Shown here: piece by piece, positions 25,036 to 33,129 of the stretch | Layout of the letters: each line of letters starts with the position of its first letter | How positions within the stretch are numbered: position 1 is the first letter of the stretch | Source: Streptomyces dengpaensis | Lineage (GTDB): Bacteria; Actinomycetota; Actinomycetes; Streptomycetales; Streptomycetaceae | Assembly: GCF_002946835.1 (NCBI RefSeq) | Contig: NZ_CP026652.1 | Location: forward strand, 6,944,001-7,008,000 | Length of the DNA stretch: 64,000 nt | Direction: 5' to 3' | Notes under the pieces: generated by a model | The model's input: the letters and a program-made list of their open reading frames with translations, nothing else | Told to the model about the DNA's origin: nothing | The model's database searches: none | Translations under genes and position numbers: made by a program

Positions 25036-25551
25036 TCAGCTCTGCGCGCGGTAGTCCTTCAGCCGTGCGTACGCGGCCAGCCCGTCCGGCACCCAGGTCC
25101 AGTCACCCAGGCGAGCTTCCAACTCCCCCTCGGTGAGGAAGTCGTGCCAGGCGACCTCCTCGACCTGAGGGTTCACAGGAACCTCGCAGCGGACCTCGTA
25201 CACAGCCGACCACCAGCTCCGCCCGGCCCCGTCGTCGTACAGGAACTTGAAGAGGAAGACCGGCCGGGGCAGCCCGGAGACGCCGAGTTCCTCCTCGGCC
25301 TCGCGGAGCGCGGCGTCGTCGTAGGCCTCGCCCGCACCGACGACGCCTCCGACGAACATGTCGTAGTGGGAGGGGAACACCAGTTTGGTGGCCGTCCGCC
25401 GATGGACGAAGACGCGGCCCTCGGCGTCCCGCGCCTCGATGAACGCGCACCGATGCCGCAGTCCGCGCGTATACGTCTCCCCGCGCGGGGCCTGCCCGAT
25501 GACCTGGTCGTTCTCGTCGACGATGTCGAGGATTTCGTCAGCGGCACTCAT
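25036..25551 (-). CDS. Nudix hydrolase
   Basis: This 171-residue protein has a complete Nudix box, GVVGAGEAYDDAALREAEEE followed by LGV, at about residues 70-93 with the catalytic REAEEE. The layout, with an RHRCAFIEARDAEG strand before the box, resembles YfcD/IDI-like Nudix proteins. The family cleaves nucleoside diphosphates linked to other groups; the substrate is not predictable. The ATG at 25551 is used because the only longer start is a TTG. It is 67 bp downstream of the DMT transporter gene and could be cotranscribed. Confidence 0.9.
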   Translation of the reverse strand: MSAADEILDIVDENDQVIGQAPRGETYTRGLRHRCAFIEARDAEGRVFVHRRTATKLVFPSHYDMFVGGVVGAGEAYDDAALREAEEELGVSGLPRPVFLFKFLYDDGAGRSWWSAVYEVRCEVPVNPQVEEVAWHDFLTEGELEARLGDWTWVPDGLAAYARLKDYRAQS

Positions 25552-25618
25552 GACCTCATCCAAGCAGCCGCGAGCCCAGCGAGAAGGGCGGGACCCACAA
25601 CCCGGCCTGCCGCCGGCC

Positions 25619-26506
25619 TCAGTGCGGCTGGAGGGACCGCTCCGTCACCCTGGTCCCGGCCGGCATCGCCGGATGCATCCCCAGGAGCACGATCCCCGCC
25701 ACGACGGCGGCGAGCCCCGCCGCCTGCCCGGCGAGCGCCCCCGCGTCCGTCCGCAGCTGGTCCCCGAGGAAGCCCACTCCGCAGACGATCCCGGCCAGCG
25801 GCTGCGCCGCGGTGAGTGGCGGCAGCGACATCCGCAGCGGCGCGGTCTCGAAGGCGCTCTGGACCAGGACCAGGCCCGTCAGACCGATCACCAGCACCGC
25901 GTACGGCTGCCAGCCGGTGAGCAGTTCGCTCCAGCCGCCCTCGCCGAAGCGCTGCCCGGTGACCCGGGTGAGGGCGTCCTGGACGCCGTACAGCAGTCCG
26001 GCGGCCACCGAGAGCAGCGCGGGCGCGGCGTACATCCGGGACCGCTTCGCATAGGCGGTGAGGAGCAGCGCCAGGCCGACCATGATCCCGATGATCAGCC
26101 ACTGCCGCAGCGGATTGATGACGGCTTCGCCGCCCTGCGGCTGCCCGGCCACGATGAACGCCGAGACCCCGCCCGCGAGCAGCACGAGCCCGCCCCAGCC
26201 CTGCCATCCCAGGGACTGCTTGGTCTGGTAGCGGGAGAGCGCCATCGCGAAGAGCAGGTTGGTCGCGAGGAGGGGTTCCACCAGGGAGATCTCGCCGTTG
26301 CCCAGGGCGATCGCGCCGAGGACCATGCCGCACACCATGAGCCCGAGGCCGCCCAGCCACCGGGGGACCCGGACCAGGTCGACCAGCAGACGCGGGGAGA
26401 GGAAGTCGCTCAGCGGTGCATTCGAGGCCGCGTTCTGCTGGAGCACGAAGCCGAAGCCCAGACAGCACGCCGCGCTCACGGCAAGGATGAGAACGAGAAC
26501 CGACAC
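25619..26506 (-). CDS. DMT-superfamily transporter
   Basis: This 295-residue integral membrane protein has about nine or ten hydrophobic segments and lacks soluble domains. It fits the drug/metabolite transporter superfamily, actinobacterial branch, whose members resemble the NIPA magnesium transporter group. Early signature LGFGFVLQQNAA and later SLVEPLLATNLLFA are typical of this branch. The GTG start has GAGG 8 bases upstream. The substrate is unknown. It is divergent from a flavoprotein dehydrogenase across a 344-bp gap. Confidence 0.8.
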   Translation of the reverse strand: MSVLVLILAVSAACCLGFGFVLQQNAASNAPLSDFLSPRLLVDLVRVPRWLGGLGLMVCGMVLGAIALGNGEISLVEPLLATNLLFAMALSRYQTKQSLGWQGWGGLVLLAGGVSAFIVAGQPQGGEAVINPLRQWLIIGIMVGLALLLTAYAKRSRMYAAPALLSVAAGLLYGVQDALTRVTGQRFGEGGWSELLTGWQPYAVLVIGLTGLVLVQSAFETAPLRMSLPPLTAAQPLAGIVCGVGFLGDQLRTDAGALAGQAAGLAAVVAGIVLLGMHPAMPAGTRVTERSLQPH

Positions 26507-26646
26507 GCTGGGTACCTCGATACGTCAGGAGTCAGTGCGGGCCACGGGTACGTATCCGCCGACTTTAGTGTCATGGGCCAACGCCTGCCCCCGGGGCTTC
26601 CGGAACCAGGCAGTTGACTCGGTCACTCTTCTTGCCGAAGGATCTG

Positions 26647-26656
26647 ACCGATCGGT
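26647..26656. promoter_or_regulatory. Palindrome in the divergent 26507-26850 gap
   Basis: ACCGATCGGT is a perfect 10-bp palindrome set within GACCGATCGGTAAC, similar to TetR half-site geometry, roughly midway between the divergent DMT transporter and flavoprotein genes. Apart from this I see nothing else definite in the 344-bp gap; no small gene is supported. Confidence 0.25.
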
Positions 26657-26850
26657 AACAGGGGTCGGTCGACACCGCGGGGTGGTCGACCTCCGGGGTC
26701 AATCAGCACCAATGTCTCATCAACCAGCGACGATTCCGATCGCTTCGTGACAAACGCCTCATGGGGATCTGACGCCTCCGACGCCGAACTTCATGAGCAC
26801 CCTCGTCACGACGCCGATCCGACCAGTCGGAATGCCGAGAGGACGGGCCC

Positions 26851-28506
26851 ATGGCCTACGACGCAGATGTGATCGTCATCGGAGCGGGCCTCGCGGGGCT
26901 CGCGGCGACCGCGGAGCTCGTCGACGCGGGCCGCACGGTGATTCTCGTCGACCAGGAGCCGGAGCAGTCGATCGGCGGCCAGGCGCACTGGTCCTTCGGC
27001 GGGCTCTTCTTCGTCGACTCGCCCGAGCAGCGCCGCCTGCGGATCAAGGACAGCCACGCGCTCGCCCTCCAGGACTGGATGGGCACGGCCGCCTTCGACC
27101 GGCCCGAGGACCACTGGCCGCGTCAATGGGCACAGGCGTACGTCGACTTCGCGGCCGGCGAGAAGCGTTCCTGGCTGCACCAGCAAGGTGTGCGCTTCTT
27201 CCCGGTGGTGGGCTGGGCCGAGCGCGGAGGCTACGACGCCAACGGGCACGGGAATTCGGTGCCGCGTTTCCACATCACCTGGGGGACGGGGCCCGGCCTG
27301 GTCGCGCCCTTCGAGCGGCGGGTGCGGGCCGGCGTCGCCCGCGGCCTCGTACAGCTGAAGTTCCGCCACCGTGTCACCGGCCTGTCCCGCAGCGCGGGTT
27401 CCGTCGACACGGTCACCGGCGAGATCCTGGAGCCGTCCGGCATCGAGCGCGGCCAGGCCAGCAGCCGTACGGTCACCGGCGCCTTCGAGCTCAGGGCCCA
27501 GGCGGTGATCGTCACCTCGGGCGGCATCGGGGGCGACCACGACCTCGTACGCGCCAACTGGCCGGAGCGCCTCGGTACTCCGCCCGAGCGGATGATCTCC
27601 GGCGTGCCCGCGCACGTCGACGGCAGAATGCTCGCGATAGCGGAGGGGGCCGGCGCCCACCTCATCAACCGCGACCGCATGTGGCACTACACCGAGGGCA
27701 TCCAGAACTGGAACCCCATCTGGCAGAACCACGGCATCCGCATCCTGCCGGGCCCGACCTCCCTCTGGCTCGACGCGCGCGGCAACCGGCTGCCCGTGCC
27801 GCTCTTCCCCGGCTTCGACACGCTCGGCACGCTCGAACACATCATGAAGACCGGGTACGACTACACGTGGTTCGTGCTCGACCAGAAGATCATCGGCAAG
27901 GAGTTCGCGCTCTCGGGCTCCGAGCAGAACCCCGACCTGACCGGCAAGTCCATCAGGGACGTCATCGGCCGGGCGCGCGCGGACGTCCCCGGCCCGGTGA
28001 AGGCCTTCATGGACAACGGCGCCGACTTCGTCGTCGAGAAGGACCTCGGCGCGCTTGTGCGCGGCATGAACGCGCTCACCAAGGAGGCGCTGATCGACGA
28101 GACCGCGCTGCGCCGCGAGATCGTGGCCCGCGACCGGGAGATCGCGAACCCCTTCACCAAGGACCTCCAGGTCATGGCGATTCGCGGTGCCCGCGCCTAC
28201 CTGGGCGACAAACTGATCCGCACGGCGACCCCGCACCGCATCCTCGACCCCAAGGCAGGCCCGCTGATCGCCGTCCGCCTCAACATCCTCACCCGCAAGA
28301 CCCTCGGCGGTCTGGAGACCGACCTCTCCTCGCGCGTGCTGACCGAGGGCGGCGACCCGCTGGAGGGCGTGTACGCCGCCGGTGAGGCCGCCGGGTTCGG
28401 CGGCGGCGGAGTCCACGGATACCGGTCGCTCGAGGGCACGTTCCTCGGCGGCTGCCTGTTCTCCGGACGTACGGCGGGCCGGGCGGCGGCCCAGGCGGTG
28501 GGCTGA
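26851..28506 (+). CDS. FAD-binding dehydrogenase (ketosteroid dehydrogenase-like)
   Basis: This 551-residue flavoprotein starts with the dinucleotide-binding VIVIGAGLAGLAATAEL (7-23) and ends with the FAD-contact GEAAGFGGGGVHGYRSLEGT near residue 515-535. It belongs to the FAD_binding_2 group that includes 3-ketosteroid delta1-dehydrogenases and fumarate reductase flavoproteins, and is usually annotated simply as FAD-binding dehydrogenase in actinomycetes. The substrate is unknown, and no steroid cluster surrounds it. GAGAGGA precedes the ATG. Confidence 0.88.
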   Translation: MAYDADVIVIGAGLAGLAATAELVDAGRTVILVDQEPEQSIGGQAHWSFGGLFFVDSPEQRRLRIKDSHALALQDWMGTAAFDRPEDHWPRQWAQAYVDFAAGEKRSWLHQQGVRFFPVVGWAERGGYDANGHGNSVPRFHITWGTGPGLVAPFERRVRAGVARGLVQLKFRHRVTGLSRSAGSVDTVTGEILEPSGIERGQASSRTVTGAFELRAQAVIVTSGGIGGDHDLVRANWPERLGTPPERMISGVPAHVDGRMLAIAEGAGAHLINRDRMWHYTEGIQNWNPIWQNHGIRILPGPTSLWLDARGNRLPVPLFPGFDTLGTLEHIMKTGYDYTWFVLDQKIIGKEFALSGSEQNPDLTGKSIRDVIGRARADVPGPVKAFMDNGADFVVEKDLGALVRGMNALTKEALIDETALRREIVARDREIANPFTKDLQVMAIRGARAYLGDKLIRTATPHRILDPKAGPLIAVRLNILTRKTLGGLETDLSSRVLTEGGDPLEGVYAAGEAAGFGGGGVHGYRSLEGTFLGGCLFSGRTAGRAAAQAVG

Positions 28507-28517
28507 GCCTTGGGAGG

Positions 28518-28554
28518 CCTCCGCGCGAAGGTGCCCACCCGGCTCGCGCGGAGG
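28518..28554 (+). terminator. Hairpin terminator after the flavoprotein gene
   Basis: CCTCCGCGCGA (28518-28528) pairs perfectly with TCGCGCGGAGG (28544-28554) across a 15-base loop, 11 bases after the stop codon. Confidence 0.7.
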
Positions 28555-28688
28555 TCTCTCAACACCCCCTCTGCCCACGGGTGATTGACACGTGTAGCGG
28601 CCTGATCGCCCTTGACTTGAACCCATGGCTGAGGGTTGGCTGTGCGTGATCGAATCCTGACGAACCGCGCCTGTGAGGACGACCCGCG

Positions 28689-29639
28689 GTGTCACCACCC
28701 CCGCCTCCCCTCGGCCGCGGTCGCAAGCGCGCGGCTCAGGCCTTCGACCCCGCGCTCGACGACACCGAACTCGTCACGGCGCGCGCCTCGTTGAACCAGG
28801 GACGGTGGACCGCGGTCCGTGCGCTGCTCGCGGCGACCGGCGACGACTGGGACCGCCGCGGCCACCGGGTCACCGTGCTCGCGCAGGAGTCCGCAGCGCA
28901 CCCCTGGGCCCGCGACTGGCTGCTCGCCGAACCCGAGTCCGCCGACGCCGCCGTACTCCTCGGCTGCGCCGCCGTGCAGCGCGCCCTGAAGGGCAAGGAG
29001 CGCCCGGACAACGCCCGCGAGGCCTGCCACGCCGCCGCGGCCCTCGCGCCCGCCGACCCCACTCCCTGGCTCGGCCTGCTCATCCTGGAACGCGTTCTCG
29101 GCACCGAGGACGACGTGGTCCGGCTCTTCGACGAGGTGCGCCACCGCTACCCGGATCACCACCACGCCCACCACCTGATGATCGCCCGGCTCGCCGAACG
29201 CCGCGCCGAGGCGGGCCAGGACCCGCTGCACGAGGTCTACGACTTCGCCAACTGGGCGGCCGAACAAGCCCCCGCCGACTCACCGCTCGCGATCCTCCCG
29301 GTCGTCGCGCACGCCGAGCGCTACCGCGTGCTCGCCGCCGCGGGCAGCGAACCCGCCGACCCCGTCGCCTCGGGGCACTGGGTCGGACGCCGGGCCCGTC
29401 AGGTGATGAAGGCCGCCTTCGACTGGTGGCTGGAGTGGGAGCGCGACGACCATCCGCGCCGCCTCGTCGACCTCAACTTCCTTGCCCACGCCAAGATCTG
29501 CGAGGGCCGGGGAGCCGAGGCCGCGGCCCTGTTCCACCGCATCGGAGAACACGCCACCCCGGCGCCGTGGTCGTACCCGGACCGTGACCCGTACAAAGCC
29601 TTCCATGCCGCACGCCACAGCGCGCTCGGCATGGTGTGA
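28689..29639 (+). CDS. Conserved hypothetical helical-repeat protein
   Basis: This 316-residue protein is soluble, Ala-rich and predicted almost entirely helical, with a TPR/SEL-like pattern (for example ALAPADPTPWLGLLILERVL and AAALFHRIGEHATPAPW). I recognise no catalytic motif. Similar proteins seem restricted to actinomycetes. The GTG start has GAGGAC 8 bases upstream. An APC-family permease gene begins 54 bp after the stop in the same direction, so the two may form an operon; no functional link is evident. Confidence 0.7.
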   Translation: MSPPPPPLGRGRKRAAQAFDPALDDTELVTARASLNQGRWTAVRALLAATGDDWDRRGHRVTVLAQESAAHPWARDWLLAEPESADAAVLLGCAAVQRALKGKERPDNAREACHAAAALAPADPTPWLGLLILERVLGTEDDVVRLFDEVRHRYPDHHHAHHLMIARLAERRAEAGQDPLHEVYDFANWAAEQAPADSPLAILPVVAHAERYRVLAAAGSEPADPVASGHWVGRRARQVMKAAFDWWLEWERDDHPRRLVDLNFLAHAKICEGRGAEAAALFHRIGEHATPAPWSYPDRDPYKAFHAARHSALGMV

Positions 29640-29693
29640 ACGCACCGGACGAACACCACCCCCGAACCGGACATCCGAAAGGACAACCCCGCG

Positions 29694-31256
29694 ATGACGA
29701 CGGGCAGTTCGAGCACTTCCAGTAGAGCGGCCGCCCCTGAGGACGGCGGCGGCATCAGCACCTTCAAGGGCGAGCAGCGCGCCCTGCGCGCCGACCGGCT
29801 GGGCACGGGCGGCCTGCTGCTGTCCGTCCTCGCGGCGACCGCCCCGCTCATGGTGGTCGCGGGTGTCATGCCCACCACATACGCGGTGATGGGCATCGTC
29901 GGGCAGCCGCTGATCTTCGTCATCCTCGGCGTCATTCTGGTGCTCTTCAGCATCGGGTACGCCGAGATGAGCCGCCACGTCCACAACGCGGGCGCCTTCT
30001 ACGCGTACATCTCGCGCGGCCTCGGCGGCACCGCGGGCGCGGGTGCGGCGCTGGTCGCGCTCGTCGCGTACAACGCCCTCCAGGTGGGCATCTACGGCCT
30101 CTTCGGCTTCGAGGTGTCCGGGCTGCTGTCCACCTACCTCGACCTCGAAGTGGCCTGGTGGATACCGTCGTTGGCGGGCGTGCTGCTCGTCGGGGCGCTC
30201 GGCTGGCTGAAGATCGACGTCAACGCGATCGTGCTGGGTGTCCTGCTGGTCATCGAGGTGGCCCTCGTCGTCATCTTCGACATCGCCGCGGTCGCCGACC
30301 CGGCGAAGGAGGGCCTGTCGCTGCACGCCTTCAACCCGGACACACTCTCCGGCGCCGGTGTCGGCACCGCGCTGTGCTTCTGCATCGCGGCCTTCCTCGG
30401 CTTCGAACAGGCCCCGGTGTACGCGGAGGAGACCAGCCGACCGCACATCCTCGTACCGCGCGTGATGTTCCTCGCCGTCGCCGGTGTCGCCGTGTTCTTC
30501 GCGCTCAGCAGCTGGGCGCTGACGGTGGCCACCGGCCCCTCCGGGATCGTGGACGCCGCCCACAAGCAGAATGCGGGCCTGCTCTTCTTCCTCACCGAGT
30601 CGCGGCTCGGCGGCACCTTCACGGACGTGCTGCACGTGCTGTTCGTGACCGGCATGTTCGCGGCGATGCTCAGCTTCCACAACGTCGTCGCGCGGTACGC
30701 CTTCGCCATGGGCCGCGAGGGACTGCTGCCCCGGGCGTTCGGGCGTACCACCGGCACGAGCGGCGCCCCCGGCACCGGCTCGCTCCTGCAGACCGCCGTC
30801 GCCCTGGTGATCGTGATCGCCTTCGCGGCCGCCGACGACAAGCCGACCGGGGACCCGACCGCGCCCGTGCTGCACCTGTTCACCTGGGGCGGCAACATCG
30901 GCGCGCTCGGCGTGATCGTGCTGATGGCGGCCGCCTCGCTCTCCGTCATCGTCTTCTTCGCCCGCCGCGGCGCCGCCCGCGCCCACGCCTGGCGCCTGGC
31001 CACGTCCGCGGTCGCGGGCACCGCCCTGCTCGTCATCGCGGTCTACACGGTCAAGGACTTCGACGTCCTGGTCGGAGCGGGCCCGGACTCCTCGCTGAGC
31101 TGGCTGCTGCCCGCCGTCATCGGAGCGGCCCTGGTGGTCGGCCTGATCCAGGGCTTGGTACTGCGCTCCCGCACACCCGAGGCGCACGCCCGGATCGGGC
31201 TGGGCAACGAGGCGTTCCAGCTGGAGAAGGCGGCCGAATCCGCGTCCAGTTCGTAG
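29694..31256 (+). CDS. APC-superfamily amino acid permease
   Basis: This 520-residue integral membrane protein has about twelve hydrophobic segments and the features of the amino acid-polyamine-organocation superfamily. The first helix reads LLLSVLAATAPLMVVAG, containing the unwound region used in substrate binding. A conserved FLGFEQAPVYAEET corresponds to the family's helix 6 region, followed by PRVM. A Ser/Thr-rich cytoplasmic N-terminal tail of 30 residues precedes helix 1. The amino acid or amine imported cannot be predicted. A long-stem terminator follows. Confidence 0.88.
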   Translation: MTTGSSSTSSRAAAPEDGGGISTFKGEQRALRADRLGTGGLLLSVLAATAPLMVVAGVMPTTYAVMGIVGQPLIFVILGVILVLFSIGYAEMSRHVHNAGAFYAYISRGLGGTAGAGAALVALVAYNALQVGIYGLFGFEVSGLLSTYLDLEVAWWIPSLAGVLLVGALGWLKIDVNAIVLGVLLVIEVALVVIFDIAAVADPAKEGLSLHAFNPDTLSGAGVGTALCFCIAAFLGFEQAPVYAEETSRPHILVPRVMFLAVAGVAVFFALSSWALTVATGPSGIVDAAHKQNAGLLFFLTESRLGGTFTDVLHVLFVTGMFAAMLSFHNVVARYAFAMGREGLLPRAFGRTTGTSGAPGTGSLLQTAVALVIVIAFAAADDKPTGDPTAPVLHLFTWGGNIGALGVIVLMAAASLSVIVFFARRGAARAHAWRLATSAVAGTALLVIAVYTVKDFDVLVGAGPDSSLSWLLPAVIGAALVVGLIQGLVLRSRTPEAHARIGLGNEAFQLEKAAESASSS

Positions 31257-31277
31257 GAACCGATTACGGAACGCTGA

Positions 31278-31320
31278 CGAGCACCCGCAGCCGCTGGCCT
31301 TTGGGGGCAGCGGGTGCTCG
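31278..31320 (+). terminator. Hairpin terminator after the APC permease
   Basis: CGAGCACCCGC (31278-31288) pairs perfectly with GCGGGTGCTCG (31310-31320) across a 21-base loop, 22 bases after the permease stop and just before the start of the molybdopterin protein gene. Confidence 0.7.
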
Positions 31321-31329
31321 AATCAGCAT

Positions 31330-32079
31330 GTGAACCCTGACCAGCCCGAGGAGTCGGGCCCCGAGCGGCCCGAGGAACGTGGCGCACCCGTCGGGCGCCG
31401 GGTCGTGCTCGGCACGCTCGGACTCGGCGCGCTCGGCGTGCTCGCCGCACCCCCGCTCCAGCGCGGCCTCGAATCCTTCCTCGCCGGTGCGTCCGAGAAG
31501 GACCCCACGGGCCTGACCGGCCTGCTGCCCAACGGTGGCGGCTTCCGCTACTACTCGGTGGCGTCGTCCGTCCCGCACAAGGACGAGACGAACTACCGCC
31601 TCACGATCGACGGCCTGGTCGACCGCCCCGGGACCTACACCTTGGCCGACCTGCGGGCCCTGCCGCAGACCCGCATCGTGCGCGACGTCCAGTGCGTCAC
31701 CGGCTGGCGGGTGCCGGGCACGCCCTTCGAGGGCGTACGCCTGTCCCACCTCCTCGATGCCGCGGGGGTGCGCTCCTCGGCCGGAGCGATCCGCTTCACC
31801 TGCTTCGACGGGGTGTACATGGAGAGCCTCACCCTTGAGCAGGCCCGGCGCGCAGACGTCCTGGTGGCCCTGCGCATGCAGGACAAGCCCCTCGGCCACA
31901 ACCACGGCGGCCCCGTCCGCCTCTATGTGGCACCCATGTACTTCTACAAGTCCGCCAAGTGGCTCTCCGGCATCACCGTCACCGAGGACGTCCGTCCCGG
32001 GTACTGGGAGAACCGGGGCTACGACGTGGACGCGTGGGTCGGCCGCTCGAACGGACGCGACGATGAACCCACAACTTGA
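31330..32079 (+). CDS. Molybdopterin-binding oxidoreductase (MsrP/YedY-like)
   Basis: This 249-residue protein has the sulfite-oxidase-type molybdopterin domain. Cys122 in VRDVQCVTGWRV is the expected molybdenum ligand, and the C-terminal LGHNHGGPVRLYVAPMYFYK is a conserved family segment. A twin-arginine-like stretch GRRVVLGTLGLGALG at 22-36 suggests Tat export or membrane anchoring. Start is a GTG that overlaps an out-of-frame ATG. The next gene, encoding a cytochrome b, overlaps its 3' end by 17 bases, so they form an electron-transfer pair like MsrPQ (YedYZ). Confidence 0.85.
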   Translation: MNPDQPEESGPERPEERGAPVGRRVVLGTLGLGALGVLAAPPLQRGLESFLAGASEKDPTGLTGLLPNGGGFRYYSVASSVPHKDETNYRLTIDGLVDRPGTYTLADLRALPQTRIVRDVQCVTGWRVPGTPFEGVRLSHLLDAAGVRSSAGAIRFTCFDGVYMESLTLEQARRADVLVALRMQDKPLGHNHGGPVRLYVAPMYFYKSAKWLSGITVTEDVRPGYWENRGYDVDAWVGRSNGRDDEPTT

Positions 32080-32692
32080 CCAGTCCCCGGCCGCGTCCGT
32101 GAACTCCTCCCGCGTACGGCGCTTCGGCCGCGCCGAGCGCTGGGTGCACCGTGTGACGGCCGCGCTGATGGGCGTATGCGTGGTGACGGCGGCCTGCCTG
32201 TACATCCCCGAGTTCGCCGAACTCGTCGGCCGCCGCGAGCTCGTCGTACGGATCCACGAGTGGGCGGGCCTGATGCTGCCGGTGCCGGCCCTGGCGGGCC
32301 TGGCCTCGCGCGCCTTCCGCACCGACCTGGGCTTCCTGAACCGCTTCGGCCCGCACGACAGGGTCTGGCTGCGTGCGGCCCTGCGCCGCGACAAGGGGTC
32401 CCGCCCGGCGGGCAAGTTCAACGCCGGGCAGAAGATCTACGCGGCCTGGATCGCCGGTGCGTCCCTGGTGATGCTGGGCACCGGTCTGCTGATGTGGTTC
32501 ACCCACCTCACCCCCCTGATGTGGCGCACCAGCGCGACGTTCGTCCATGACTGGCTGGCGCTGACGATCGGTATCGTCCTCGCGGGCCATATCGGCATGG
32601 CCCTGGCCGATCCGGAGGCCCGCCGGGGTCTCCGCACGGGCGCGGTCAGCCGCGAGTGGGCGGACCGCGAGCACCCGCTGTGGCGCCCCTGA
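32063..32692 (+). CDS. Membrane cytochrome b partner of the molybdoenzyme
   Basis: This 209-residue protein has four membrane segments, each with histidines suited to haem b ligation (AERWVHRVTA, VVRIHEWAGLML, FVHDWLAL, LAGHIGMAL). The pattern is that of the cytochrome b561/formate dehydrogenase gamma family. The ATG at 32063 lies inside the end of the molybdopterin gene (17-base overlap, different frame), giving tight translational coupling. It likely passes electrons from the quinone pool to the exported molybdoenzyme, the role MsrQ has for MsrP, although it is not an MsrQ sequence family match by eye. Confidence 0.82.
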   Translation: MNPQLDQSPAASVNSSRVRRFGRAERWVHRVTAALMGVCVVTAACLYIPEFAELVGRRELVVRIHEWAGLMLPVPALAGLASRAFRTDLGFLNRFGPHDRVWLRAALRRDKGSRPAGKFNAGQKIYAAWIAGASLVMLGTGLLMWFTHLTPLMWRTSATFVHDWLALTIGIVLAGHIGMALADPEARRGLRTGAVSREWADREHPLWRP

Positions 32693-32740
32693 CCCATCCG
32701 GGGCCCCACGGATGGGACCGCATGCCCGCCGCGGGCGGGG

Positions 32741-32886
32741 ATGTTTTTCGTCCCCTCCGCCCCTACCCTCCCCCACTCTCGGCTTTGCTCGAGCGGGGGG
32801 ACCCCATCGTCCCAGGGGCTGCCGCCCCCCAGACCCCCGCTTTCGGCCTGAACGGCCTCGTCCTCAAACGCCGGACGGACTGGATG
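32741..32886. repeat. Streptomyces-type intergenic repeat, copy 1
   Basis: This non-coding element contains TTTTTCGTCCCCTCCGCCCC, a central AGGGGCTGCCGCCCCCCAGA part, and ends in CCTCAAACGCCGGACGG. The same order of blocks is seen in reverse orientation at 55315-55402. I recognise the CTCAAACGCCGGA block as a widely dispersed Streptomyces intergenic sequence; the number of genomic copies needs a search. Confidence 0.7.
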
Positions 32887-32914
32887 GTGCACCCGCAGTC
32901 GCCAACGCACGGAA

Positions 32915-33036
32915 GGGGCCGTGCCGTGCCGGTACATCACATGCCCGTCGCTTACGTCCGGATCTGGAAACGAATCCCCATAATCCAACGTCTGATCCAG
33001 CGGCGACGGGCGGATGTACCGGCACGGCACGGCCCC
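32915..33036. repeat. Palindromic element with perfect 24-bp terminal inverted repeats
   Basis: Bases 32915-32938 (starting GGGGCCGTGCCGTGCC) are the exact reverse complement of 33013-33036. Inside them a second exact pair, GCCCGTCGC (32943-32951) and GCGACGGGC (33003-33011), extends the stem. The roughly 50-base centre is AT-richer than its surroundings and non-coding. It looks like a MITE or a structured RNA; I saw no target-site duplication. Confidence 0.75.
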
Positions 33037-33056
33037 GACCCACCCACCCACAGGCG

Positions 33057-33094
33057 GATGGCCCACCCGCTCCGAGAAGAGCGGGTGGGCCATC
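33057..33094. terminator. Strong bidirectional hairpin terminator before gntP
   Basis: A perfect 16-bp stem (GATGGCCCACCCGCTC with its complement) and a 6-base loop CGAGAA lie 36 bases from the gntP stop on the minus strand. Together with the repeat elements it fills the 437-bp gap 32693-33129, in which no gene is supported. Confidence 0.8.
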
Positions 33095-33129
33095 GCCGTA
33101 CATACGTTTCGGTCGCTAGTTCAGACTCG

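Noticed and set aside
26806..28698. Antisense frame of 630 codons across the flavoprotein gene
   Set aside because: Shadow of the FAD-binding dehydrogenase, which has clear FAD motifs at both ends.
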